Assembly (NCBI RefSeq): GCF_001720165.1
Contig: NZ_MCRI01000002.1
Span: forward strand, 1-64,000
Length of the DNA stretch: 64,000 bases
Source: Methylophaga muralis
GTDB taxonomy: Bacteria > Pseudomonadota > Gammaproteobacteria > Nitrosococcales > Methylophagaceae
Direction of reading: 5' to 3'
The notes under the pieces were generated by a model. That model saw only the letters and a list, made by a program, of their open reading frames with translations, had not been told where the DNA came from and ran no database searches. A program made the position numbers and the translations under genes. Below, in pieces: positions 8,814 through 21,500 of the stretch. The number at the start of each line of letters is the position of its first letter. The stretch's first letter is position 1.

Positions 8814-11800
8814 TAAATCAATTCTCCATGTAACGACTGCAAACGATTTACTGACACACTGTCTTCACAGTTCAAGGCCAGAATCGTAGCGCGGGCAGCA
8901 GCTAACGTTGTGGTGTAGTTCACCTGATGTTGCAATGCCGCACGACGGATCTCTCTCGAATCCGCTACAGCTTGACGACCTTCCGTCGTATTTACAATCA
9001 GGGCAATTTCATCGTTTTTGATCATGTCCACAATATGCGGCTGACCTTCAGCAACTTTTTTCACCCGTTCACAAGGCACATCGGCTTCAATCAATGTTTG
9101 CTGTGTGCCGCGTGTAGCTAACAACGAGAAACCCAAGCCTAACAAATCTTTGGCAATACTGATAACCGTTTGTTTGTCAGCATCCCGCACAGAAATAAAG
9201 GCTTTACCACCGACTGGCAGACTGACAGAAGCCGCCAGTTGTGATTTGGCAAATGCTTCACCGAAGGTACGACCTACGCCCATAACTTCGCCCGTGGATT
9301 TCATTTCTGGCCCCAGAATAGGATCAACACCCTGGAATTTAATGAATGGGAATACCGCTTCTTTAACTGAATAATAAGAAGGTATCACTTCTTTGGTGAC
9401 GCCCTGCTCTGCCAAACTCATGCCAGCCATACAACGTGCGGCAACTTTCGCCAACGGTACACCGATAGATTTGGATACATAAGGCACAGTACGTGAGGCA
9501 CGTGGGTTCACTTCCAGAATGAAAATGCGATCACCCTGAATGGCAAACTGGGTATTCATCAGTCCCACTACGCCCAGTTCAAGTGCCATTTGTTTAACCT
9601 GCACCCGTAACTGATCCATGATTTCCTGGCTAAGGCTATAAGGCGGTAACGCACAGGCGGAGTCACCTGAATGCACACCGGCCTGTTCAATATGTTCCAT
9701 GATGCCGCCGATAAGCACTTCCTTGCCGTCACAAATTGCATCTACATCGACTTCAATCGCATCATCAAGAAAACGATCCAGTAACACCGGAGAATCATTG
9801 GAAACCGATACGGCTGTCAGCATATAACGTTGTAATTCTTCTTCGTTATAAACGATTTCCATTGCACGGCCGCCTAATACATAAGACGGACGCACCACTA
9901 ATGGATAACCAATTTCGGCAGCCAGTGACACAGCGGTATCAACCGAATGTGCCAAACGATTAGGTGGTTGTAACAAGCCGAGCTTTTCAACCATTTGCTG
10001 GAAGCGTTCACGATCTTCCGCATGGTCAATCGCATCAGGAGAAGTACCAATAATCGGCACACCAGCAGCTTCTAACGCCCGAGCCAGTTTAAGTGGCGTC
10101 TGACCACCAAACTGCACAATTACGCCTTTAGGTTTTTCCAGTGCAACAATTTCCAGCACGTCTTCAAGCGTCAATGATTCAAAATACAGACGATCTGACG
10201 TGTCGTAATCGGTAGAAACGGTTTCCGGATTACAGTTGACCATAATGGTTTCATAACCATCGTCGCGTAATGCCAATGCCGCATGAACACAGCAGTAATC
10301 AAACTCGATACCTTGACCAATGCGGTTTGGGCCACCACCTAAAATCATGATTTTTTCACGATCGGTCGGGTTGGCTTCGCACTCTTCATCATAGGTTGAG
10401 TACATATACGCCGTAGAGGTTGAAAACTCTGCGGCGCAGGTATCAACACGTTTATAAACCGGACGTACTCCCAGCGCATGACGATGGCTGCGGAATTGTT
10501 TTTCAGTTTTATGTAACAATTTTGCCAGACGTGAATCAGCGAAACCTTTACGTTTCAACGCACGCATTTCGGCTTCATCGATATCGTTCAACGAACGCTC
10601 TTTAAGCTGATTTTCAATCTCAACCAGTTCCTGAATCTGTATCAGGAACCATGGATCGATATGCGTCAGTTGTTGAATTTCTTCAAAGCTCATGCCGAAT
10701 CTAAAGGCATCACCAACATACCAAAGACGGTCTGAGCCTGGCAGATTTAATTCGCGGCGTAACACTTCTGCCGTATTTTCTGCTTTCAGATCCAGAATTT
10801 CGTTAAAACCATCACGATCGATTTCCAGCCCGCGCAGTGCTTTTTGCAAAGATTCCTGGAAGTTACGACCAATAGCCATAACTTCACCGACTGATTTCAT
10901 CTGAGTACTCAGACGATTATCGGCCAACGGGAATTTCTCAAAGGTAAAGCGTGGAATTTTAGTGACTACATAATCAATAGTCGGTTCAAATGACGTCGGC
11001 GTAGCATTACCGGTAATTTCGTTTTGCAACTCATCAAGGGTATAACCAACAGCCAGTTTCGCTGCGACTTTGGCAATCGGGAAACCAGTTGCTTTCGAAG
11101 CCAAAGCAGATGAACGTGACACCCGTGGATTCATTTCGATAATGATTAAACGGCCAGTTTCCGGGTTCACCGCAAACTGCACGTTCGAACCACCGGTTTC
11201 CACACCGATCTCACGCAGAACAGCCAACGAGGCGTTACGCATGATTTGGTATTCTTTATCGGTCAGTGTTTGAGCTGGTGCTACCGTGATTGAGTCACCG
11301 GTATGCACACCCATGGCATCAAAGTTTTCAATCGAACAAATGATAATGGCGTTATCTTTTTTGTCACGCACCACTTCCATTTCATATTCTTTCCAGCCGA
11401 TGATTGATTCTTCAATCAACAACTCGGAGGTCGGGCTCAGATACAAACCGCGCTGGCAGATATCCACAAAGTCTTCACGGTTGTAGGCGATACCACCACC
11501 ACTACCGCCCATGGTAAATGACGGACGGATAATAACCGGGAAGCCGAACTTCTGTTGCACTTCCAGAGCTTCTTCAAGTGAGTGAGCAATATCCGATTGC
11601 GGCATATCCAAACCGATCTTACGCATCGCTGCACGGAACAAATCGCGGTCTTCGGCTTTGTTGATGGCTTCACTGTCAGCGCCAATCATTTCAACGCCGT
11701 ATTTTTTCAATACGCCATGTTTTTCCAATGCCAGTGCACAATTCAACGCTGTTTGTCCGCCCATAGTCGGCAGAATGGCATCGGGACGTTCGACTTCAAT

Positions 11801-12031
11801 GACCTTGCTGACCGCTTCCCAGGTAACTGGTTCGATATAGGTGGCATCGGCCATATTAGGGTCGGTCATGATGGTTGCTGGGTTGGAATTCACCAGAATG
11901 ACGCGATAACCTTCTTCTCGCAGAGCTTTACAAGCCTGTGCGCCAGAATAATCAAATTCGCAGGCCTGACCGATAACAATCGGACCAGCACCCAGAATCA
12001 GAATGCTTTGAATATCAGTACGTTTAGCCAT
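8813..12031 (-). CDS. carB: Carbamoyl-phosphate synthase large chain
   Basis: Synthesises carbamoyl phosphate from bicarbonate, ammonia and two ATP for pyrimidine and arginine synthesis. The 1072 residues match the E. coli enzyme. Two homologous ATP-grasp halves are visible, each with a preATP-grasp G-x-G-P-x-x-I-G-Q motif ([11 protein letters not shown] near 12, [11 protein letters not shown] near 566) and a glycine-rich ATP loop ([22 protein letters not shown]). A C-terminal MGS-like allosteric domain covers roughly the last 130 residues. carA lies 6 bp upstream and greA overlaps the stop. Confidence 0.97.
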   Translation of the reverse strand: MAKRTDIQSILILGAGPIVIGQACEFDYSGAQACKALREEGYRVILVNSNPATIMTDPNMADATYIEPVTWEAVSKVIEVERPDAILPTMGGQTALNCALALEKHGVLKKYGVEMIGADSEAINKAEDRDLFRAAMRKIGLDMPQSDIAHSLEEALEVQQKFGFPVIIRPSFTMGGSGGGIAYNREDFVDICQRGLYLSPTSELLIEESIIGWKEYEMEVVRDKKDNAIIICSIENFDAMGVHTGDSITVAPAQTLTDKEYQIMRNASLAVLREIGVETGGSNVQFAVNPETGRLIIIEMNPRVSRSSALASKATGFPIAKVAAKLAVGYTLDELQNEITGNATPTSFEPTIDYVVTKIPRFTFEKFPLADNRLSTQMKSVGEVMAIGRNFQESLQKALRGLEIDRDGFNEILDLKAENTAEVLRRELNLPGSDRLWYVGDAFRFGMSFEEIQQLTHIDPWFLIQIQELVEIENQLKERSLNDIDEAEMRALKRKGFADSRLAKLLHKTEKQFRSHRHALGVRPVYKRVDTCAAEFSTSTAYMYSTYDEECEANPTDREKIMILGGGPNRIGQGIEFDYCCVHAALALRDDGYETIMVNCNPETVSTDYDTSDRLYFESLTLEDVLEIVALEKPKGVIVQFGGQTPLKLARALEAAGVPIIGTSPDAIDHAEDRERFQQMVEKLGLLQPPNRLAHSVDTAVSLAAEIGYPLVVRPSYVLGGRAMEIVYNEEELQRYMLTAVSVSNDSPVLLDRFLDDAIEVDVDAICDGKEVLIGGIMEHIEQAGVHSGDSACALPPYSLSQEIMDQLRVQVKQMALELGVVGLMNTQFAIQGDRIFILEVNPRASRTVPYVSKSIGVPLAKVAARCMAGMSLAEQGVTKEVIPSYYSVKEAVFPFIKFQGVDPILGPEMKSTGEVMGVGRTFGEAFAKSQLAASVSLPVGGKAFISVRDADKQTVISIAKDLLGLGFSLLATRGTQQTLIEADVPCERVKKVAEGQPHIVDMIKNDEIALIVNTTEGRQAVADSREIRRAALQHQVNYTTTLAAARATILALNCEDSVSVNRLQSLHGELI

Positions 12032-12037
12032 TGTGTG

Positions 12038-13168
12038 TTATTTACCTGTCGCTTGTTCGAGTAGGTCGATAAAGTGATCGAATAGAGGTGATGCATCCTG
12101 CGGACCGGGACTGGCTTCCGGATGTCCCTGAAAGCTGAATGCCGGTTTGGTTTTATGATGAATACCCTGCAATGTGCCATCAAATAAAGAACGATGCGTG
12201 GTTTCAACGGTGTCAGGCAAAGTGGATTCATCTACGGCAAAGCTGTGATTCTGACTGGTAATCATCACCAGTCCTGCCAGCAATTCCTGCACCGGATGGT
12301 TGGCACCATGATGACCGAATTTCATTTTTTCGGTTTTAGCACCACAGGCCAATGCCAGTAACTGATGTCCCAGACAGATACCAAAAATCGGCATCTCTTT
12401 ATCAAGGAAATACTGAATCGCCTTGATTGCATAATCACATGGTTCAGGATCCCCGGGTCCATTGGCCAGGAAAATGCCATCAGGATTCAACTTCATGACT
12501 TCTTCAGCAGGCATTTGCGCAGGCACTACCGTCAATTTGCAGCCACGTTCGGTGAGCATACGCATGATGTTTTTCTTGATGCCGTAATCATAGGCAACCA
12601 CATGAAAACGCGGTTCGGCTTTACGAGACTGGTTGTCGATATGCCAGACACCTTCAGTCCATTCATAAGCCTGTTTGGTAGAAACTTCTTTGGCCAGATC
12701 CATGCCTTTTAAGCCGGCAAACGCTTTGGCTGCAGCAATGGCCGCATCCACATCAATATTGTCACCGGCAACGATACAGCCTTTTTGTGCACCTTTTTCG
12801 CGTAACAGACGTGTCAGACGACGAGTATCAATACCAGCCAATCCCACTACATTGTGGCGTTCCAGGTATTTATCCAAAGCTTCTTCACCACGCCAGCTGG
12901 ACATCACCGGTGACAATTCACGGATGATTAAGCCACTGGCATAAATCTGCTCGGATTCTTCATCGTCTTTGTTCACACCAACATTACCGATATGCGGATA
13001 GGTCAGCGTGACGATTTGGCGGCAGTAGGACGGATCAGTAATGATTTCCTGATAACCTGTCATGGCGGTGTTGAAAACCACTTCACCAACTGACTGACCC
13101 ACAGCACCGATTGATTCGCCGTGAAAGACCGTGCCATCTTCAAGAGCAAGTAGCGCAGTTGTACGCAA
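12038..13168 (-). CDS. carA: Carbamoyl-phosphate synthase small chain
   Basis: Glutaminase subunit that delivers ammonia to CarB. The 376 residues comprise an N-terminal CPSase_sm domain (FHGESIG through about 140) and a class I glutamine amidotransferase domain with the nucleophile loop FGICLGHQL, the [11 protein letters not shown] segment and the His/Glu of [10 protein letters not shown]. The start is a TTG at 13168 supported by GGAGG six bases upstream; this weak codon may lower expression of the first cistron. carA-carB-greA form one operon. The 166-bp gap to hemB must hold both divergent promoters. Confidence 0.96.
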   Translation of the reverse strand: MRTTALLALEDGTVFHGESIGAVGQSVGEVVFNTAMTGYQEIITDPSYCRQIVTLTYPHIGNVGVNKDDEESEQIYASGLIIRELSPVMSSWRGEEALDKYLERHNVVGLAGIDTRRLTRLLREKGAQKGCIVAGDNIDVDAAIAAAKAFAGLKGMDLAKEVSTKQAYEWTEGVWHIDNQSRKAEPRFHVVAYDYGIKKNIMRMLTERGCKLTVVPAQMPAEEVMKLNPDGIFLANGPGDPEPCDYAIKAIQYFLDKEMPIFGICLGHQLLALACGAKTEKMKFGHHGANHPVQELLAGLVMITSQNHSFAVDESTLPDTVETTHRSLFDGTLQGIHHKTKPAFSFQGHPEASPGPQDASPLFDHFIDLLEQATGK

Positions 13169-13301
13169 GGGGAACCTCCACCAGATAAAAAAGGGACAGG
13201 GGACTTGACGTGCACCCCAGACAAAATCTTTGCAATTTTAGCGCATCTGCAGCCTATGCGTCCACGCTAAAAACGATGACAAGTTACCTTGCCAACGGTA
13301 G

Positions 13302-14345
<1,044 letters not shown>

Positions 14346-14348
14346 ATC

Positions 14349-15170
14349 ATGACAGATAAATACGCCGTGATCGGTAACCCGATCCACCATAGTAAATCCC
14401 CGTTGATTCATGCTGAATTTGCCAGACAAACCGGTGAGAATATTGAATACACAGCGATTGAAGTACCGTTGGACGGATTGCAGAACAGTCTTCAACAGCT
14501 TCGCGATGTGCTTAAACTAAAAGGCGTCAATGTGACGGTGCCCTTTAAGGAGCAGGTCTGGGCGATAACCAATCAAAAATCCGCTCGCGCTGAATTGGCC
14601 GGAGCGGTAAATACTGTTGTATTTAATGATGATGGCACCCTGTTCGGAGACAATACTGATGGGGTTGGCCTGTGTCGGGATTTGACAGTCAATCATCAGG
14701 TCGAACTTGCTGGTAAACGAATTTTATTGCTGGGAGCCGGTGGCGCCTCACGTGGGGTAATTGCTCCATTACTGGAATATCAACCTGCCAACCTATTTAT
14801 TGCCAATCGAACAGCGGAAAAGGCCAGTCATATTGCAGAGTTATTTGCAGAACTTGGCAATATCCATGGCGGTGGGTTTGACCATATCGACGGTGAATTT
14901 GATGTGGTGATTAATGCCACTGCAGCCAGTTTACAGGGTGAAGTCCCGCCATTACCTGATGCAGTGCTGGCAAGCGGTGCCTGCTGTTACGACATGATGT
15001 ACAGCGATACCGATACGGCATTTATCCAATGGGCTAAAGCGCATAAGGCAGCCAAAACAATTGATGGTCTGGGCATGCTGGTTGAGCAGGCAGCAGAAGC
15101 TTTTTTTATCTGGCGTGGCGTGTATCCACAGACCACTTCAGTGATCTCAATGCTGCGTGATAAATCCTAA
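14349..15170 (+). CDS. aroE: Shikimate dehydrogenase
   Basis: NADPH-dependent reduction of 3-dehydroshikimate to shikimate in aromatic amino acid synthesis. The 273 residues contain the shikimate-binding NPIHHSKSPLIH, the catalytic lysine in GVNVTVPFKE, the D of FGDNTDGVG and the nucleotide-binding loop LLGAGGASRGV with NRT following. The C-terminal GLGMLVEQAA segment is typical. It follows hemB directly; no U-tract terminator is visible after it on its own strand. Confidence 0.95.
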   Translation: MTDKYAVIGNPIHHSKSPLIHAEFARQTGENIEYTAIEVPLDGLQNSLQQLRDVLKLKGVNVTVPFKEQVWAITNQKSARAELAGAVNTVVFNDDGTLFGDNTDGVGLCRDLTVNHQVELAGKRILLLGAGGASRGVIAPLLEYQPANLFIANRTAEKASHIAELFAELGNIHGGGFDHIDGEFDVVINATAASLQGEVPPLPDAVLASGACCYDMMYSDTDTAFIQWAKAHKAAKTIDGLGMLVEQAAEAFFIWRGVYPQTTSVISMLRDKS

Positions 15171-15181
15171 ACGACACGCAT

Positions 15182-15219
15182 AAAAAAACCTCACCCTGAG
15201 TAAAAGTCAGGATGAGGTT
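15182..15219 (-). terminator. Intrinsic terminator for the Spy-like gene
   Basis: Arms AACCTCACCCTGA (15187-15199) and TCAGGATGAGGTT (15207-15219) pair with one mismatch around a seven-base loop. On the minus strand the hairpin is followed by seven U (15182-15188), 12 bp after the stop of the Spy-like gene. There is no U-run in the plus direction, so it does not clearly end hemB-aroE. Confidence 0.8.
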
Positions 15220-15230
15220 GGCGATAGGAT

Positions 15231-15701
15231 TTACAGTTTTTTTCTGTCTTGCATTTTTTGTTCGTATTCAGCCATTTTTTGCTGTAATTGTTGTTGCTGT
15301 TCCGGTGTCAACAGTTTGAAAATTTGATTATTAAGTTGTGCTCTATCAGCTAAACGTTTTTCGTGTGCTGTCGTTGTATCGGCAATAATCGCATCCAGTT
15401 TGGCCTGATCTACCGTTTCTGCAAAACTCAACTCAGCAAGTTGTTTGTGTGTTTGCCAATGAGATTTCATAGCTGATTTATCCTGATGCTGTGCTTCAAC
15501 CAAGGTTTTGATTTCCGCTTTTTGTGCCTCCGTTAAATCAATACCTTTGAGCATGCGCGGGATACCATCATGTTCTTTGTGATTTTTCTTCATCTCACTG
15601 TATTTGCCATCTTCACCACAACTTTTATGTTTATCGGCCATGGCGGGTGCCGTTAAAAATAAGGCTGGAACGATGCTTAACATCATTAATTTATTACGCA
15701 T
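15231..15701 (-). CDS. Spy/CpxP-family periplasmic protein
   Basis: Predicted periplasmic chaperone or stress sensor of the LTxxQ (Spy/CpxP) family, 156 residues. A signal peptide (about 1-22, ending APAMA-D) precedes a His/Lys-rich N-terminus and an all-helical domain with two family repeats, LTEAQKAEI (about 56-64) and LTPEQQQQL (about 131-139). It is divergent from a CpxRA-like pair with two CpxR-type boxes in the shared intergenic region, matching the cpxP-cpxRA arrangement. By analogy it would restrain the sensor kinase and respond to envelope damage or metals. CpxP and Spy cannot be separated from sequence alone. Confidence 0.82.
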   Translation of the reverse strand: MRNKLMMLSIVPALFLTAPAMADKHKSCGEDGKYSEMKKNHKEHDGIPRMLKGIDLTEAQKAEIKTLVEAQHQDKSAMKSHWQTHKQLAELSFAETVDQAKLDAIIADTTTAHEKRLADRAQLNNQIFKLLTPEQQQQLQQKMAEYEQKMQDRKKL

Positions 15702-15737
15702 TTGGTTTCTCCTGAAACGGTTTATTTAAACTGCTCG

Positions 15738-15751
15738 CTGTCAGCTGACAG
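15738..15751. promoter_or_regulatory. Perfect 14-bp palindrome in the leader of the Spy-like gene
   Basis: CTGTCAGCTGACAG is a perfect palindrome 37 bp upstream of the Spy-like start codon and separate from the CpxR-type boxes. It could bind a dimeric regulator; I do not recognise the motif. Confidence 0.35.
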
Positions 15752-15770
15752 GCGTGGCTACAGTATTGTC

Positions 15771-15814
15771 GTAAAAACTGTAAATGACTGTTTTGATATG
15801 TAAATTCAGGTAAA
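15771..15814. promoter_or_regulatory. Two CpxR-type binding boxes
   Basis: GTAAA-N4-GTAAA at 15771-15784 and GTAAA-N5-GTAAA at 15800-15814, plus an inverted ATTTAC at about 15820-15825. GTAAA tandem repeats with a short spacer are the established CpxR recognition sequence in enterobacteria. Their place between the Spy/CpxP-like gene and the CpxR-like regulator supports joint autoregulation. Confidence 0.75.
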
Positions 15815-15886
15815 AGCATAATTTACAATTAGCTGAATATTGCTCCAGACCTTATTATTAGCCTCAAACCATATGAGGATGTTTCT

Positions 15887-16573
15887 GTGAGCAGCGTATT
15901 AATCATTGATGACGATGTAATTCTTTCTGGATTGTTTCAGGATTATCTGGAAGAGGAAAAATTTCAGGTTCGCACAGCAGACACGGCAACAGAAGGACTA
16001 CAGCTTGCCTTGCAAGGTGGATTCGATATTGTGATCCTTGATGTGATGTTGCCTGATATGAGCGGCACGGAAGTATTAAAGGCTATTCGCAAGCAAAGTC
16101 ATGTACCTATTTTGATGTTTACGGCAAAAGGTGACGACGTTGATCGCATTATGGGACTGGAATCGGGTGCCGATGATTATGTTCCAAAACCTTGCACACC
16201 AAGAGAATTGATTGCCCGAATCAAAGCCATTTTACGTCGTAGCGAAATTACCCGACAGCAACAACAGGATGAAACTGTTATTCAAATCGGTCCATTACAG
16301 TTGTGGCCACAACTACGCAAAGCTGTTTGGTTCGATCTGGCGCTTGAGCTCACCAGTACTGAATTCAGTTTGCTCGAAGCGCTGGCAAGAAATGCCGGGC
16401 AAGTCGTCAGTAAAAATGCTTTATCGGAGGCGGCTTTAGGCCGTCCATTAGCACGTTTTGATCGGAGTATTGATGTGCATATGAGCAGTATTCGTCACAA
16501 GCTCGGTCAGCAGCAGGATGGTCATTCCTACATTCAGACGGTGCGTGGCAAAGGCTATCAGTTGATTAAATAA
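15887..16573 (+). CDS. cpxR: CpxR-like response regulator
   Basis: OmpR/PhoB-class regulator of 228 residues. The receiver domain has the acidic pocket IDDD near residue 8, phospho-acceptor D52 (LDVMLPDM), T79 and K101 (PKPCTPREL). A winged-helix DNA-binding domain follows (about 130-226) with LTSTEFSLLEAL and VHMSSIRHKLG. The segment ESGADDYVPKP and the following ILRRSE resemble E. coli CpxR closely. The start is GTG at 15887 with AGGAT upstream. The stop overlaps the kinase ATG, so the two are co-translated. It probably binds the GTAAA boxes upstream and so controls itself and the Spy-like gene. Confidence 0.85.
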   Translation: MSSVLIIDDDVILSGLFQDYLEEEKFQVRTADTATEGLQLALQGGFDIVILDVMLPDMSGTEVLKAIRKQSHVPILMFTAKGDDVDRIMGLESGADDYVPKPCTPRELIARIKAILRRSEITRQQQQDETVIQIGPLQLWPQLRKAVWFDLALELTSTEFSLLEALARNAGQVVSKNALSEAALGRPLARFDRSIDVHMSSIRHKLGQQQDGHSYIQTVRGKGYQLIK

Positions 16574-17916
16574 TGCGTAGTTTATTCTGGAAATTCTTTT
16601 TTGCTTTTTTACTGGCCTTATTGCTGACCAGTATCGGGGTGGCCAGCGGTATGTGGTTACGTCACAATGCAGAGCGTCAGTCTTTTGAAGCAATTCCGGT
16701 ACAAGTCGGCTGGAAAGCAGCAGATTTAGTCGATAGTGCGTCAGACATAGTTCACTATGCCGGTATTGAACCACTGAAAAAATACCTAAAAGATAAGCAA
16801 CGCAATGAAATTACCATTTTTGCCATTACTCAGGACAATAATGATGTTCTGGGGCGCGATGTCGATGAAAACCTGCTGATTTCAACCCGCCAATTATTAT
16901 TGGATAATCCAGAAATCCGCTCAATTCGTCAGGCAATATCCGTCGATGGCAAAGCCTTGTTGCTATTTATTCCGTCACCGGAAAAGCTCAGCCAACGATT
17001 CACTCCACCAAAACGTCCCAAACCACCGCCATTTTTATTATTGTTAAGCATGTGGATCATTTCGGGATTGTTATTTAGTGGCTTACTGGCCTGGTGGTTT
17101 ACCAAACCAATCCGCATTCTACGAAAAGCATTTGATGATGTGGCGGATGGCAAATTACATACCCGTATTCGACCGGCAATGGGTAAACGACGTGATGAAT
17201 TGGCTGAGTTAGGCCAAAACTTTGACCATATGACCAGTCGTATCAGTCAATTACTCACTGCACAAAAACGCTTGTTGCATGATGTATCACACGAATTACG
17301 TTCGCCATTGGCACGCATGCAAGCAGCTATAGGACTGGCCCAGCAAAATCCAGATAAAACTGCCAAAATGCTGGATCGAGTTGAACGCGAATCAGAACGT
17401 ATAGATCAGTTGATTGGAGATCTGCTGAATTTATCCAGACTGGAAACCCCGACCAGTGAAAATGATGGCAGACAAGATTTCGATTTTACTGAGATGCTGC
17501 TGGATATCATTGAAGATGCGCGCTTTGAGGCGCAAAACAAGGCAATTCAAATCGAGCATAACGATATCAAACAAATCAGCTTGTTTGGCCGTGCTGAACT
17601 TATTCACAGTGCTATCGAAAATGTATTACGCAATGCGATTAAATATTCACCTGATAATGGCGTTATTCAGTTAACTATCGAAAAATTATCTCAGCGATTG
17701 CAAATCCGTATTGAAGATCAGGGACCTGGAATTGCCCCACAGGATTTACAACTGATTTTTCAACCATTTTTCCGTAGTCGGGAAAATCAACATCAGAATG
17801 GAATTGGCTTAGGTTTGACAATTGCTCATCGTGCAATTGAAATTCATGGTGGAGAAATTTCAGCAGCAAACAGACCAGAAGGCGGACTTAGAATAACCAT
17901 CTTCCTTCCAGTCTGA
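16573..17916 (+). CDS. cpxA: CpxA-like sensor histidine kinase
   Basis: Inner-membrane sensor kinase of 447 residues. TM1 is at about 5-27, a periplasmic sensor domain at 28-150, TM2 at about 153-175, and a HAMP domain (TKPIRILRKAF onward) follows. The HisKA domain has phospho-acceptor H240 in DVSHELRSPL, and the HATPase domain shows the N-box ENVLRNAIKYS, the G1 box IEDQGPGI and the G2 GIGLGLTIAHR. It is paired with the CpxR-like regulator by a one-base overlap. Assignment to CpxA rests on the operon partner, the CpxR boxes and the Spy-like neighbour; the periplasmic domain is too divergent to prove it by eye. Confidence 0.82.
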   Translation: MRSLFWKFFFAFLLALLLTSIGVASGMWLRHNAERQSFEAIPVQVGWKAADLVDSASDIVHYAGIEPLKKYLKDKQRNEITIFAITQDNNDVLGRDVDENLLISTRQLLLDNPEIRSIRQAISVDGKALLLFIPSPEKLSQRFTPPKRPKPPPFLLLLSMWIISGLLFSGLLAWWFTKPIRILRKAFDDVADGKLHTRIRPAMGKRRDELAELGQNFDHMTSRISQLLTAQKRLLHDVSHELRSPLARMQAAIGLAQQNPDKTAKMLDRVERESERIDQLIGDLLNLSRLETPTSENDGRQDFDFTEMLLDIIEDARFEAQNKAIQIEHNDIKQISLFGRAELIHSAIENVLRNAIKYSPDNGVIQLTIEKLSQRLQIRIEDQGPGIAPQDLQLIFQPFFRSRENQHQNGIGLGLTIAHRAIEIHGGEISAANRPEGGLRITIFLPV

Positions 17917-17942
17917 TGCACGATTAATTTATATAGAAAATA

Positions 17943-18455
17943 TTAGTTAGAGACGCCGCAGGCAACTCGTGCCCCGCCACCACCTAATGGCTCTGGATGA
18001 TCAGAGTGATTATCTCCACCGGCATGCACCATCAACGACCGACCTTGTAAATCAGCTACCGTTAAACGCGGTGCTAAAACAGGATGAGTTGCTGTGCCGT
18101 CTTCAGCGACATACAAGGGGGGTAAATCACCTGCATGGCCACTGCCCCAAGGCGTGTCATGTTTGCCAGTGTTATAGGGATCATAATGTCCGCCTGCAGC
18201 CAATGCTGGCACCATTTGACCATCTTTCTCGGCGGCATCACAGCTCGGATTTTCATGCACATGAAAACCATGTAAACCAGGAGACAATGCTTTCAAATTT
18301 GGTGTAAAAACTAGCCCGAAAGCAGATTGATGTATCTCAACCGTACCTAAACTCTTCCCTGTTCCCTGTTTATCTACCTCAAAAATTTCTATTTGGGTGC
18401 TCGCAGCTGCAGTCGTCGCAGCCAATGCCATCATAATGCTTGTTAATAGTTTCAT
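17943..18455 (-). CDS. sodC: Periplasmic Cu/Zn superoxide dismutase
   Basis: Disproportionates superoxide in the periplasm. From the ATG at 18455, which has GGAGGG just upstream, it encodes 170 residues; a longer in-frame start ten codons earlier lacks a good site. A signal peptide (about 1-19) precedes the copper motif [11 protein letters not shown], the metal loop [17 protein letters not shown] with GHAGDLP, and the terminal HAGGDNHSD...[10 protein letters not shown]. All metal-ligand histidines and the disulfide cysteines are present. It is convergent with the Cpx-like operon, though no CpxR box lies before it. Confidence 0.93.
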   Translation of the reverse strand: MKLLTSIMMALAATTAAASTQIEIFEVDKQGTGKSLGTVEIHQSAFGLVFTPNLKALSPGLHGFHVHENPSCDAAEKDGQMVPALAAGGHYDPYNTGKHDTPWGSGHAGDLPPLYVAEDGTATHPVLAPRLTVADLQGRSLMVHAGGDNHSDHPEPLGGGGARVACGVSN

Positions 18456-18537
18456 AATCCCTCCAAAAATAGCCGTGACACTCAATCGGACTCAGTTAAA
18501 AGCATGGAGTTCAAACTTCAAACAAGCGAATCATGCT

Positions 18538-21500
18538 TTAGGTGGACTGCACTTCATCGACGGTTTGTTGCTGGACACGCTTATCTCTTAATGACGCCAA
18601 CCAACGGCAAAAAACATAAAACACTGGTGTAAATATCAATCCGAAAAAGGTCACTCCCAGCATACCAAAAAACACCGCTGTACCTAAGGCTTGACGCATT
18701 TCGGCACCGGCACCAGAAGCCAATACCAATGGTACCACGCCTAAGATAAAGGCAAACGAGGTCATCAGAATTGGGCGCAGACGAGTCCGTGCGGCTTCAA
18801 CTGCAGCATCCAGGCGATTTAAACCACGGTCTTCAGCTTGTTTAGCAAACTCAACAATCAGAATCGCATTTTTCGAGGCAAGACCAATCAATACCACAAA
18901 ACCAATTTGTACCAGAATGTTGTTATCCATGCCTCGCAAACTGACCCCAAGAATTGCCGCAAGTAAACACATCGGTACAATCAGCACCACAGCCAACGGC
19001 AATAACCAGCTTTCATAAAGAGCTGCCAGCAGCAGAAATACAAATACTACCGCTAGAGAAAAGCTAAGAAATGCCGTATCTCCAGCCAATTTTTCTTGTA
19101 AGGCCAGCTCGGTCCATTCAAAACTGATTCCTTCCGGTAAGGTATTGGCCATCAGCTGTTCCACAATGGCAAGCGATTCACCACTGGAAAAACCCGGTGC
19201 AGTGCTGCCCTGCACTTCAATCGCCGGATACAAGTTGTAGTGCGGTAGACGGATTGGGCCGGTGATATTTTCAAATGTCGCAATCGTTCCAATAGGCACC
19301 ATTGCACCATTATCCGAACGCGTGCGTAATTTACCGATATCTTCAATCTCATCACGATACGGGCCATCAGCCTGTGCCACAACACGATAGGTTCGGTTCA
19401 AAAAGTTAAAGTCATTGATATAACGAGACCCCAGATAAATTTCTAAGGTATCAATAACATTTCGCACCGGCACGTTGAGCATTTCTGCACGTGTGCGATC
19501 AATATCGGCATAAATCCTTGGTGTGCCGGAGTTAAAGAAGGTAAATACCGCCGACAACCCGTCCGTTTGGTTGGCTGCGCCTAACACTTCATTAGTCACT
19601 TCCTGCAGTCTTTCTAATCCAAGGCCACCACGATCCTGAACATAGAGTTTCCAACCACCGGAGTTACCCATACCACGAACTGGCGGGGGCCTGATGGCAA
19701 AAGCCATTGCGGCATCTACCTGTGATAAAGCCTGCTGAGAGCCTGCAACAATATCGTCGATGGTAATACCGGCAGCAATTCGGTCCTCAAACGAATCCAG
19801 CGGCGTAAAGATAACCGCTGAGTTAGAAGCATTTGTAAAAGTCGGACCATCCAACCCAACAAATAACACCGCATGAGCAACACCCGGAACGTCTCTTAAA
19901 CGCTTCGACGCTTCACGCGCAGCAGCATCAGTTCGTTCAAGCGTGGCACCCGGTGGCAACTGCAATACGTTAATTAAATAACCTTGATCCTGTTCAGGAA
20001 TAAAGCCTGTCGGGACTTTATTAAATTCGTAGCCGGTCAACACAATCAAACCGACATAAATCAACAGCATGATTGACATCATTCGTAACAGCTTGCGTGT
20101 CATGGCCGAATAACGATCACCCATCCATTCAAACGCCCGGTTAAAGCCGTTGCCAAAAGCACGGAATGGATAACCGATCGTGCCCCAAACACCGCCAGGC
20201 ACATGTCCTTCAACATGAGGCTTTAATAACAGTGCCGATAAGGCCGGCGACAACGTTAGCGACACGATCAACGAAATGATCGTTGCTGTGGCGATAGTCA
20301 AGGCAAACTGCTGGTAAAACGCCCCGGAAATACCAGTAATAAACGCTGTCGGGATAAATACGGCGGTTAATACTATGGCGATGGCAACCAGGGCCCCGCC
20401 AACTTCATCCATGGTTTTATGTGCTGCTTCACGGGGGCTCAATCCCTCTCGAATGTAGCGTTCAACGTTTTCGACCACAACAATCGCATCGTCCACCACG
20501 ATACCAATGGCCAGCACCAGACCGAATAATGACAAATTATTTAATGACACCCCAAGCATCGACATCACGGCAAAGGTACCGATCAAAGACACTGGAATCG
20601 CTAAAATGGGAATAAGCGACGCCCGCCAGCTTTGCAGGAACACCATCACCACCAAAATAACCAGTACGATAGCTTCTAAAATAGTGTGATAAATCTTTTC
20701 AATCGATTTGGCGATAAACTCAGTGGGGTCGTAAATTATCCGATACTCAACCCCATACGGCATGGTTTGAGCAATAGCCTCCATCTCGGCGCGAATGGCT
20801 TGAGCAGTTTCTAACGCATTGGAACCTGGGCGCTGAAAGATAACTACCGGTAAAGCGAGATGATCATCCAGATAACCAATATTGTTGTAGTCCTGCGCTG
20901 CCAGCTCAACCCTGGCCAAATCACGTAATCTGACGGTCCGGCCTTCTACACCTCGTTTGACGATGATATTACTGAATTCATCTTCTTCTAAAAGTCGACC
21001 TTGCGTCTCAACACTTAATTCAAAGCCACCCTTGGTTTCGATCGGTTCTCTGTTGATGGTACCGGCTGCTATTTGGGTATTGTTTTCACGCAATGCCGCT
21101 ACCACTTCAGTAGCTGTCATACCAAATGCCTGAGCCCGTTCTGGATCAATCCATATCCGCATGGCATAAGCACGCTCGGCCACGATTCGCGCCTCGCCTA
21201 CCCCTTCAATACGTGCCAATCGATCAACTACTTGAGTTCTAGCGTAATTCGATACGTACAAATTATCGCGACTGCCATCGGATGAAAGAATATGGATAAC
21301 CATCATCAAATCCGGTGAGTTTTTGCGAATATCAATACCTTGCCGGGTAACTTCTTCAGGCAGCAACGGTTCAGCTATGGCAATGCGATTTTGTACCAGA
21401 ACCTGAGCAATATCGAGGTTGGTGCCTGGCTTGAAAGTCACGTTGAGAGATGTGCGACCATCCGCGGTATTTTCAGATTTCATGTAGAGCATATTCTCTA

